From: Palleronia abyssalis
GTDB lineage: Bacteria > Pseudomonadota > Alphaproteobacteria > Rhodobacterales > Rhodobacteraceae
Length of the DNA stretch: 64,000 nucleotides
NCBI RefSeq assembly: GCF_900302445.1
Contig: NZ_ONZF01000002.1
Coordinates: 248,001-312,000, forward strand
Direction of reading: 5' to 3'
Positions 57,575-64,000 of the stretch are shown piece after piece; the stretch's first letter is position 1; the number at the start of each line of letters is the position of its first letter. The notes beneath the pieces were generated by a model, which worked only from the letters and a program-made list of their open reading frames with translations, ran no database searches and was not told the origin of the DNA. The position numbers and the translations under genes were made by a program.

Positions 57575-57594
57575 GGTGCGCATTCATGCGCACC
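57575..57594. repeat. REP-like palindrome between serC and serA
   Basis: GGTGCGCA-TTCA-TGCGCACC, a perfect 8-bp stem with 4-nt loop. It lies between serC's stop and serA's start. The sequence GTAGGGTGCGCATTCATGCG is a type of short palindrome often scattered through intergenic regions in proteobacteria; whether it recurs in this genome cannot be seen from this window alone. Confidence 0.55.
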
Positions 57595-57607
57595 GCCACG
57601 GCTCGGA

Positions 57608-58765
57608 TCAGGCGGCTTCGCGCTCGGACAGGACGGCGTGATAGGCCCAGTCGATCCACGGCATCAGGGCCTCAAGATCGGCCTTCTCCACCGTGCCGCC
57701 ACACCAGATCCGCAGACCGGCGGGCGCGTCGCGATAGCTGCCCACGTCATAGGCCACGCCCTCGGCCTCCAGCTTCTTCTGGACGGCCTTGGCGAAATCG
57801 GCGTCGCCCGCGACCGCGGGGTCCGTGAATTTCAGGCAGACCGAGGTGTTCGACCAGGTGGCCTTGTCCACCGCCAGATTGTCGATCCAATCATTCGCGG
57901 CGACGAAATCCCACACGACCTGTGCGTTCTGGTCGGCGCGGTCGATCAGGCCCTTCAGCCCGCCCACGGACCGGCCCCAGGCCAGCGCCAGCAGCCAATC
58001 CTCGACGCACAGCATCGAGGGGGTGTTGATCGTCTCGCCCTTGAAGATGCCGTCGATCAGCTTCCCGCCCTTGGTCAGGCGGAAGATTTTCGGCAGCGGC
58101 CATGCGGGGGTGTAACTTTCCAGCCGTTCGACCGCGCGGGGGCTAAGCACGATCACGCCATGCGCGGCCTCTCCGCCCATCACCTTCTGCCAGCTGAACG
58201 TGGTCACATCCAACTTGTCCCACGGGAGATCTTGCGCGAAAGCGGCGCTGGTCGCGTCGCAGATCGTCAGCCCCTCGCGATCCGCGGGGATCACGTCTCC
58301 ATTCGGCACCCGCACGCCAGAGGTCGTGCCGTTCCAAGTGAAGCAGATGTCCTTGTTCCAATCGACGGCGGCTAGATCCACGATCTCGCCATACTCGGCC
58401 TCGCGGACCTCGTTCTCGGCCAGCTTCAGCTGCTTGACCGCGTCGGTGACCCAGCCTTTGCCGAAGCTCTCCCACGCCAACGTCTCGGAAGGGCGGGCGC
58501 CCAACAGGGACCACATTGCCATTTCATAGGCCCCGGTGTCAGAGGCGGGCACGATCCCCACCTTGTAACCGTCGGGCACGCCAAGAAGCTGGGCAGTCTC
58601 GTCGATGGCCTGCTTCAGCTTCGACTTGCCCACGGCAGCCCGGTGCGAGCGGCCCAGGGGCGCGTCGGACAGCGATTCCAGTGCGAAAACGGGGGGTTTG
58701 GCGCAAGGGCCGGACGAAAAACGCGGATTTGCCGGCCGCGTGGCCGGGGTCGCAGGTGCAGACAT
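57608..58765 (-). CDS. serC: Phosphoserine aminotransferase
   Basis: A 385-aa PLP enzyme that makes phosphoserine from phosphohydroxypyruvate. The PLP lysine is in [15 protein letters not shown]. Start [21 protein letters not shown] fits the alphaproteobacterial long-type SerC. The leader has two tandem hairpins (58786-58819), discussed separately. It leads serC-serA. Confidence 0.96.
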   Translation of the reverse strand: MSAPATPATRPANPRFSSGPCAKPPVFALESLSDAPLGRSHRAAVGKSKLKQAIDETAQLLGVPDGYKVGIVPASDTGAYEMAMWSLLGARPSETLAWESFGKGWVTDAVKQLKLAENEVREAEYGEIVDLAAVDWNKDICFTWNGTTSGVRVPNGDVIPADREGLTICDATSAAFAQDLPWDKLDVTTFSWQKVMGGEAAHGVIVLSPRAVERLESYTPAWPLPKIFRLTKGGKLIDGIFKGETINTPSMLCVEDWLLALAWGRSVGGLKGLIDRADQNAQVVWDFVAANDWIDNLAVDKATWSNTSVCLKFTDPAVAGDADFAKAVQKKLEAEGVAYDVGSYRDAPAGLRIWCGGTVEKADLEALMPWIDWAYHAVLSEREAA

Positions 58766-58785
58766 GGTATCCTTCCAGATATATG

Positions 58786-58819
58786 CCCCTCGTTGGGGAG
58801 GGGTGTCCCGCCGCCGGAC
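58786..58819 (-). promoter_or_regulatory. Tandem hairpins in the serC leader (serC RNA motif candidate)
   Basis: On the minus strand GTCC-N7-GGAC (58819-58805) and CCCCTC-N6-GAGGGG (58803-58786) stand side by side, followed by GGAAGGAT (ribosome site) and the serC ATG. Two stem-loops just before the start match the description of the serC leader RNA known in alphaproteobacteria. TTGCCC-N17-TATGTC upstream could be its promoter, though the -10 then abuts the first stem. Confidence 0.45.
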
Positions 58820-58896
58820 ATAGACCTGACCCCCGCGCCGGGCAAGATGGATAATGCGTCGGATCCGAGTGATCGGTTTTAATAGGTAAGGGCGGA

Positions 58897-58955
58897 GGGG
58901 CTTTGCCCCGCTCGCGTGCCGCGAGCCCCCAGGGTATTTCCTTCAAGGATGAAGG
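58897..58955. repeat. Three stacked hairpins after the GNAT gene
   Basis: GGGGC-TTT-GCCCC (58897-58909), GCTCGCG-TGC-CGCGAGC (58910-58926) and CCTTCA-AGGA-TGAAGG (58940-58955) lie in a row in the GNAT-serC spacer. None has a long T-run. They may terminate the GNAT message or form part of a dispersed element; the segment TATTTCC/AAATACCCTGGGGG resembles spacer sequence common in Rhodobacteraceae. Confidence 0.5.
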
Positions 58956-58973
58956 GCGGGGGTGGGGCTGCGG

Positions 58974-59459
58974 CTATTCTCCGGAGTGGTGGTCGAAGGC
59001 GTAGAGCCGTTCGGGCAGGGTTATACCGAACACCTCTTCCGGCGCCTCGGACAGACATCGCCCGCCCATCCGTTCGTAGAACGCGCAGGCGCCCGGGTTC
59101 GCGGCGAAGACCGCGACGGTAAAGGGCACTTCGGGGCACACATGCTCGAACAAGGCGCGCCCCAGCCCGCGTCCCTGGGCAATTCGCTGCAGGTAGATGC
59201 ACCACAGTTCCTGCGGGTAGGCGTTCCGGTGCGCGTCGATGCGTTGCGGCCCGGACTGGGCAAAGCCGCCCTCGGCCACCGCAATTCGCGTCGTTCCCTG
59301 CGCGATGGCCCGCGCCCAGAGATCGCGCCGCGCCGCTTCGTCCATGCCGTCGAGGACCGCATCGGGGAACAGCCCGCGATAGGTCTCGCGCCAGGCGGTC
59401 ACGTGGATACGGGCGATGGCGGCGGCGTCCCCGGGGCGAGCGTCACGAACGGTCGGCAA
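58974..59459 (-). CDS. GNAT family N-acetyltransferase
   Basis: A 161-aa GNAT acetyltransferase. The acetyl-CoA loop QGRGLGRALFEHV and ACAFYERMGG are typical. Substrate unknown. It overlaps the mscS stop by 17 bp and is likely co-transcribed with it. Confidence 0.87.
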   Translation of the reverse strand: MPTVRDARPGDAAAIARIHVTAWRETYRGLFPDAVLDGMDEAARRDLWARAIAQGTTRIAVAEGGFAQSGPQRIDAHRNAYPQELWCIYLQRIAQGRGLGRALFEHVCPEVPFTVAVFAANPGACAFYERMGGRCLSEAPEEVFGITLPERLYAFDHHSGE

Positions 59460-60762
59460 TGGGCAGGCTTTTGTTCAGCACGCGCACCTCGCGCTGCGGG
59501 AAGGGGATGGCGATGTCGTTGTCCTGGAACGCGTCCCACAGCGCCAGGTAGACGTTGCCGCGGATGTTCGTCAGGCCGCCCGTCGGGTCGGTGATCCAGA
59601 AGCGCAGGATGTAGTCGACGCTGGAATCGCCGAAGCCGACGATGTGGCAGACCGGCTTGCGTTCCTGCAGGACCCGATCGACGCCCAGGGCCGCGTCCAC
59701 CGCGATGCGCCGTACCAGATGCGGGTCGTTCTGGTAGGAGGTGCCGAAGAACACGTCCAGCCGCACGAAATCATTCGAGTGAGACCAGTTCACCACCTGC
59801 CCGGTGATCAGATCCTCGTTCGGGATCAGGTATTCCTTGCCATCCCGCGTCGTGATCGAGGCATAGCGCGCGCCCAGGGTGCCGACCCAGCCGAAGGTCT
59901 CGCCCAACGAGATCACGTCGCCGGGCTTGATCGACTTGTCGAGCAGGATGATCACCCCCGACACTAGGTTCGACACGACCTTCTGCAGGCCGAACCCCAA
60001 CCCCACGCCGATCGCGCCCGACAGGACCGCAAGCCCCGTCAGATCCACGCCCACCGCCCGCAGCCCCGCGAACAGCGCCGCCCCATACAGCGCGATCTGC
60101 AAAATCTTCACCAGAAGCACCCGAAGCGAAGGCGAAAGATCCTCGCTTCGGCGGATCCGATCGGTCCCCGCAGCCGCCGCGAACCGGGCCACGACGAAGA
60201 AGACCGTCACCAGCACCACCGCCTGCACCAGGATCAGAAGGCTCAGCCGCACCTCGCCCAGGGTGAACGCCACTTGGTCCAGCGCGCCCGACACCTCTTC
60301 GACCAGGCCGAACACCCACAGCGTCACGTAGACCCACAGCGCCCAGCGCACGACGCGCCGCAGCACCGGGTTGCGCACCAACCGCGCGCCGAAGACCACG
60401 ATCAGCCAGGCGGTGGCCAGCGTCGCCACCAGGGCCAGGATGTAGCTGCGCGAGGGGAAGGGCGTCACCGCGCGCATTGCCCAGGTCACCATCCACATCC
60501 CGGCAAAGAAGAAGATCAGCCGCAGCCGCCGGTTCACCACCAGCAGCAGACGCAGCCGCCAGATAGGCCAGTCGCGGCCGCGCATCCATTCGCGCATGCG
60601 GGGCTGGGCCAGCATGGTCACGACCTGCGACGCCACAGCGACCGCCAGGATCAGCGCCAGCTGCCACAGCCGCGAAGGCAGCATCAGGTTCTCGAACTGG
60701 AGGCGGACAAGCCCCCAGATCGCGGCCAGTTCGGCCCACAGCGCGTTCATTTCGCCTTCCAT
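59443..60762 (-). CDS. MscS-family mechanosensitive channel
   Basis: A 439-aa MscS-like channel with extra N-terminal membrane helices. The pore helix [51 protein letters not shown] and VVNWS are diagnostic. It opens on osmotic downshock. The ATG at 60762 is used; ATG at 60750 is also possible. It is divergent from the leuC region. Confidence 0.92.
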   Translation of the reverse strand: MEGEMNALWAELAAIWGLVRLQFENLMLPSRLWQLALILAVAVASQVVTMLAQPRMREWMRGRDWPIWRLRLLLVVNRRLRLIFFFAGMWMVTWAMRAVTPFPSRSYILALVATLATAWLIVVFGARLVRNPVLRRVVRWALWVYVTLWVFGLVEEVSGALDQVAFTLGEVRLSLLILVQAVVLVTVFFVVARFAAAAGTDRIRRSEDLSPSLRVLLVKILQIALYGAALFAGLRAVGVDLTGLAVLSGAIGVGLGFGLQKVVSNLVSGVIILLDKSIKPGDVISLGETFGWVGTLGARYASITTRDGKEYLIPNEDLITGQVVNWSHSNDFVRLDVFFGTSYQNDPHLVRRIAVDAALGVDRVLQERKPVCHIVGFGDSSVDYILRFWITDPTGGLTNIRGNVYLALWDAFQDNDIAIPFPQREVRVLNKSLPIADRS

Positions 60763-60843
60763 CGCGCCACCCTTACGCCATGTCTGGCCGCCCACAAGGT
60801 CGTGGCTTCAAATCGCCGCGCGGATGCGCTATGACCCCGGCCC

Positions 60844-60930
60844 ATGGACCGCGTTTTCGACATGGACGACCACCAGCGCCTGACCGAGCGCTTCGAGGGC
60901 GACAGCCGCTCGATCCTCGCGCGTCTCTGA
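60844..60930 (+). CDS. Possible 28-aa ORF upstream of leuC
   Basis: ATG at 60844, TGA at 60930, product [20 protein letters not shown] then SRSILARL. No clear ribosome site. It sits 56 bp before leuC and could be a leader peptide or chance; it contains two Leu codons, both CTN/CTC, and no Leu run, so classical leucine attenuation is not evident. Confidence 0.25.
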   Translation: MDRVFDMDDHQRLTERFEGDSRSILARL

Positions 60931-60986
60931 ACGCCGCGCCCCCGTTCCGACAGAAAACCACTCACTCCGCGACAGGAGACCCGACC

Positions 60987-62408
60987 ATGTCCGGCAAGAC
61001 ACTCTACGACAAGATCTGGGATGCCCATCTGGTGACCGATACCGACGGCACCTCGCTTCTCTATATTGACCGCCACCTCGTCCACGAGGTGACCAGCCCG
61101 CAGGCCTTTGAAGGGCTGCGCATGGCGGGCCGCAAGGTGCGCGCGCCCGGCCAGACCATCGCCGTGCCCGACCACAACGTCCCCACGTGGGAGGATCGCG
61201 ACAAGGGCATCGACAACGAGGAATCGCGCATCCAGCTGGAAGCGCTGGACAAGAACGCCAAGGATTTCGGGATCCACTACTATCCCGTCAGCGACGTGCG
61301 GCAGGGGATCGTCCACATCATCGGCCCCGAGCAAGGCTGGACCCTGCCCGGCATGACCGTGGTCTGCGGCGATTCGCATACCGCGACCCACGGGGCGTTC
61401 GGCGCGCTGGCCCACGGGATCGGCACGTCCGAGGTGGAACACGTGCTGGCGACCCAGACGCTGATTCAGCAAAAGTCCAAGAACATGAAGGTCGAGATCA
61501 CGGGCCAGCTGTCGCCCGGCGTCACGGCCAAGGATATTGTGCTGTCGATCATCGCCAGGACCGGCACCGCGGGTGGCACCGGCTACGTCATCGAATATTG
61601 CGGCGAGGCGATCCGCGCGCTGTCGATGGAAGGCCGGATGACGATCTGCAACATGGCGATCGAAGGCGGTGCCCGCGCGGGCCTGATCGCCCCGGACGAG
61701 ACGACGTATGACTACGTCAAAGGCCGCCCCCACGCGCCCAAGGGTGCCCAGTGGGAAGCGGCGATGTCGTGGTGGAAGACGCTTTATTCCGACGACGACG
61801 CCCATTGGGACAAGGTCGTTACCCTCAAGGGCGAGGACATCGCCCCGACCGTGACCTGGGGCACCTCGCCCGAGGATGCGCTGCCCATCACCGCATCGGT
61901 CCCCGCGCCCGACGACTTCTCGGGCGGCAAGGTCGATGCGGTCAAGCGCGCCCTGGAATACATGGGACTGAAGGCCGGCACCCCGCTGAGCGCGATCGAG
62001 ATCGACACGGTCTTCATCGGCTCGTGCACGAACGGCCGGATCGAGGATCTGCGCGCCGCCGCCGCGATCCTGAAGGGCCACAAGATCAAGGACGGCCTGC
62101 GCGCCATGGTCGTTCCCGGCTCGGGCCTCGTGCGCGCCCAGGCCGAGGAAGAAGGCCTGGCCGACATCTTCAAGCAGGCGGGCTTTGAATGGCGCAAGGC
62201 CGGGTGTTCCATGTGCCTTGCCATGAACCCCGATCAGCTGGCCCCGGGTGAGCGCTGTGCCGCAACCTCGAACCGCAACTTCGAGGGGCGGCAGGGCCGT
62301 GGCGGCCGCACGCACCTGATGTCGCCCGCGATGGCGGCGGCAGCCGCGATCACCGGCCGCCTGACAGATGTGCGCGAACTGACGCAGCCGACCCCCGAAC
62401 CGGCCTGA
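60987..62408 (+). CDS. leuC: 3-isopropylmalate dehydratase, large subunit
   Basis: A 473-aa aconitase-family protein. The Fe-S cluster cysteines lie in [13 protein letters not shown] and CSMCLAMN, and [15 protein letters not shown] is present. It isomerises 2- to 3-isopropylmalate in leucine synthesis with LeuD. The ATG at 60987 follows CAGGAGA. An unrelated gene separates it from leuD here. Confidence 0.97.
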   Translation: MSGKTLYDKIWDAHLVTDTDGTSLLYIDRHLVHEVTSPQAFEGLRMAGRKVRAPGQTIAVPDHNVPTWEDRDKGIDNEESRIQLEALDKNAKDFGIHYYPVSDVRQGIVHIIGPEQGWTLPGMTVVCGDSHTATHGAFGALAHGIGTSEVEHVLATQTLIQQKSKNMKVEITGQLSPGVTAKDIVLSIIARTGTAGGTGYVIEYCGEAIRALSMEGRMTICNMAIEGGARAGLIAPDETTYDYVKGRPHAPKGAQWEAAMSWWKTLYSDDDAHWDKVVTLKGEDIAPTVTWGTSPEDALPITASVPAPDDFSGGKVDAVKRALEYMGLKAGTPLSAIEIDTVFIGSCTNGRIEDLRAAAAILKGHKIKDGLRAMVVPGSGLVRAQAEEEGLADIFKQAGFEWRKAGCSMCLAMNPDQLAPGERCAATSNRNFEGRQGRGGRTHLMSPAMAAAAAITGRLTDVRELTQPTPEPA

Positions 62409-62422
62409 GGGCCACAGGGGTC

Positions 62423-63424
62423 ATGACCGACCGCGACCGGCTTCTGGCGCCGCAAGGCACGGACGGCCCCGCCCGGCACATCGCCGGGCGGCGTCGCGAC
62501 GACGCGCGCGCCTTCGCCTCGGCCGGGGATTTCTGGCCGGGCGATCCCGCGCCCGATATCGGCGGGGGGTCGGTCTATTCGCTGGACGCGGCCTCGGGCA
62601 CCGCGACCCTGTGCGACGTCGGCTACGACGCGCTGACCGGGGCAGCCTTCGCCTATGCCGAACAGGCCGAGCGCGCCCGAATCATGCAGTCGCGCGCAGT
62701 CGACACCTTACCTTTGTCCGACCGTCCGGTGATCGGCCTGTTCTCCATCGGCCGCTGCGGTTCGACCTTGCTGGGCCGCGTTCTGTCCGCGGCCGGTGCG
62801 ACCGTCCTGTCCGAGCTCGATGCCTTCACCGCGCTGGGCCCGCTGTCGCGCCGCTGGCCCGGGGATGCGCAGGTGCAGGATCGCCTAACCGCCATTGCCG
62901 CGCACGTGAAAGGCCATGCCGCGACCCATGCCCCCGAAGGACCGCTGGTTCTGAAGTTCCGCAGCCAGTCCATGCAGGCCGCGCGCGCGATCTGCGGGGC
63001 GGGCGTGACACCTGTCCTTCTGACCCGCGCCTTTCCGGATTGGGCGGCCTCGAACGCGCGCCATTTTCCCGACGATCCCCTGGACGGCCGGATCGACGCA
63101 ATGGCCCATGGCTTGTCCGAGATGGCCGACCTCTCTCCCAGCATCCTCGATTACCGCGCGCTTCTGGCCGACCCCGTCGCCGCAGCCGCGCTTTGCCTCG
63201 GCCACCCCGTCCCGCCCGAACGGCAGGGAAAGGTGCGGGCCTGCCTCGACCGCGACAGCCAGGCGGGCACCGCGCTGGCAGCGTCGCGCGCGACGACCGG
63301 GCCCGAACATCTGTCGCGGGCGAAACGGGCGTGGTCCCGGCACCGGCGGGCCGACTCGCTCTCTGCGCTCGGACTGGGGGCCGACCTGTTACCGCTGCGC
63401 ACGCAGGGCAGGGGGGCCGCGTGA
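62423..63424 (+). CDS. Sulfotransferase-like P-loop protein between leuC and leuD
   Basis: A 333-aa protein. A phosphosulfate-type loop [17 protein letters not shown] (about 105-121) and a later [13 protein letters not shown] (3'-phosphate-like) suggest the sulfotransferase fold; [11 protein letters not shown] follows as in Stf0-type enzymes. The N-terminal 100 residues resemble nothing I recognise. The C-terminus is Arg/Ala-rich. It starts 14 bp after leuC and is in the same direction; insertion between leuC and leuD is unusual. Confidence 0.65.
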   Translation: MTDRDRLLAPQGTDGPARHIAGRRRDDARAFASAGDFWPGDPAPDIGGGSVYSLDAASGTATLCDVGYDALTGAAFAYAEQAERARIMQSRAVDTLPLSDRPVIGLFSIGRCGSTLLGRVLSAAGATVLSELDAFTALGPLSRRWPGDAQVQDRLTAIAAHVKGHAATHAPEGPLVLKFRSQSMQAARAICGAGVTPVLLTRAFPDWAASNARHFPDDPLDGRIDAMAHGLSEMADLSPSILDYRALLADPVAAAALCLGHPVPPERQGKVRACLDRDSQAGTALAASRATTGPEHLSRAKRAWSRHRRADSLSALGLGADLLPLRTQGRGAA

Positions 63425-63581
63425 CCCTGTCCCGACATTTGCCCGACGCATGTCCGGCAGAGGCCCGGCGCGTGTCCGGCCCAGGCCCGGCCCGTGCGGG
63501 ACCCGTGTCCGACGGATGCGGGACGTCTGCCCGACGCCTTTTCGCCCCTTCAGCCCCCTCAACCGACCGCTAGGATCCCCC
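63425..63581 (+). repeat. Degenerate GC-rich repeats before leuD
   Basis: 157 bp without a gene, rich in imperfect copies of a CCCGACG/GTCCGGC-type unit (for example TGCCCGACGCATGTCCGGC, GCGTGTCCGGCCCAGGCC, CCGTGTCCGACGG). No hairpin with a T-run. The leuD ribosome site (AGGA) is at its end. Confidence 0.45.
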
Positions 63582-64000
63582 ATGGAAAAGTTCACCACCC
63601 TCCACGGCATCGCCGCGCCCCTGCCCTTGATCAATGTCGACACGGACATGATCATCCCCAAGCAGTTCCTGAAGACGATCAAGCGCGAAGGGTTGGGCAA
63701 GAACCTCTTCGACGAGATGCGCTTCGACGATAACGGCGACGAGATCCCGACCTTTGTGCTGAACAAGCCCGCCTATCGCGATGCCGAGATATTGATTTCA
63801 GGCGATAATTTCGGCTGCGGCTCGTCGCGCGAACACGCGCCGTGGGCGATCAAGGATTTCGGAATCCGCTGCGTGATCGCCCCCAGCTTCGCCGACATCT
63901 TCTTCAACAACTGCTTCAAGAACGGCATCCTGCCGATTCCGCTGCCCCAAGAGCAGGTCGATATCCTGATGAAGGACGCCGAAAAAGGCGCCAACGCCCG
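63582..64000 (+). CDS. leuD: 3-isopropylmalate dehydratase, small subunit (3' end beyond window)
   Basis: First 139 residues of Leu[21 protein letters not shown], the [16 protein letters not shown] substrate loop and [17 protein letters not shown] are clear. It partners LeuC. The frame is open to the window edge, so the end is missing. ATG at 63582 follows AGGATCCCCC. Confidence 0.95.
   Translation, partial: MEKFTTLHGIAAPLPLINVDTDMIIPKQFLKTIKREGLGKNLFDEMRFDDNGDEIPTFVLNKPAYRDAEILISGDNFGCGSSREHAPWAIKDFGIRCVIAPSFADIFFNNCFKNGILPIPLPQEQVDILMKDAEKGANA

Overview
The window is GC-rich chromosomal DNA from an alphaproteobacterium, most likely a Rhodobacteraceae/Roseobacteraceae member. The best indicators are gene orders typical of that group: regB-senC-regA followed by a LysR gene and ahcY (the R. 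capsulatus hvrB-ahcY arrangement), the petP/petR regulator pair, tsaD-hemD-mitofilin-hemY, argJ-mutT beside secA, and ktrAB. No phage, transposase, rRNA or CRISPR array was found. Genes are dense, with many ATGA/GTGA/TTGA start-stop overlaps and four convergent pairs whose stop codons overlap by exactly 4 bp. The longest stretch without a gene is 298 bp (19158-19455).

Region by region. 1-4827 (minus): tsaE, an amgK-like kinase, a murU-like nucleotidyltransferase and addB (cut by the window edge), with a PAS protein upstream. 6463-12506: redox regulon regB<>senC-regA, a LysR gene (hvrB), a 49-aa gene, an HD hydrolase and ahcY with a strong terminator. 12647-19157: DUF2853, a membrane protein, EVE protein, tsaD, hemD, mitofilin-like protein, hemY and tRNA-Thr(CGU). 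19456-24443: a surface-glycan cluster directly after the tRNA (flippase, three sulfotransferase-type genes, FkbM methyltransferase). 24458-36064: mutT, argJ, parvulin, secA, a binding-protein/OmpA fusion, radC, dnaJ, dnaK, alkB. 36061-44593: SH3 protein, ABC-2 exporter permease, cysQ, galU, two paralogous GT2 glycosyltransferases, a GT14-type branching enzyme and a two-module sulfotransferase. 44662-48475: DUF1810, SDR, ktrA, ktrB and a peroxiredoxin-fold protein without its catalytic cysteine. 48613-53869 (minus): dxs, ispA, xseB, a deacetylase-like gene, petR, petP. 54017-64000: ilvE, DMT exporter, serA, serC, GNAT, mscS, leuC, a sulfotransferase-like gene inserted between leuC and leuD, and the start of leuD.

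How the parts fit. The most distinctive theme is sulfation. Five genes have sulfotransferase signatures (20805, 22736, 23778, 43172, 62423), and cysQ, whose family removes the PAP by-product of sulfotransferases, lies just before galU. With the flippase, ABC-2 permease and glycosyltransferases this suggests a sulfated cell-surface glycan made from two clusters; this is inference. The second theme is redox and respiratory regulation: RegBA with SenC, HvrB controlling the methyl cycle through ahcY, and PetPR. Visible regulatory DNA includes a perfect LysR-type palindrome touching the hvrB start, a near-perfect palindrome between petP and ilvE, a heat-shock-like dnaK promoter with a hairpin before dnaJ, and tandem hairpins upstream of serC that fit the alphaproteobacterial serC leader.
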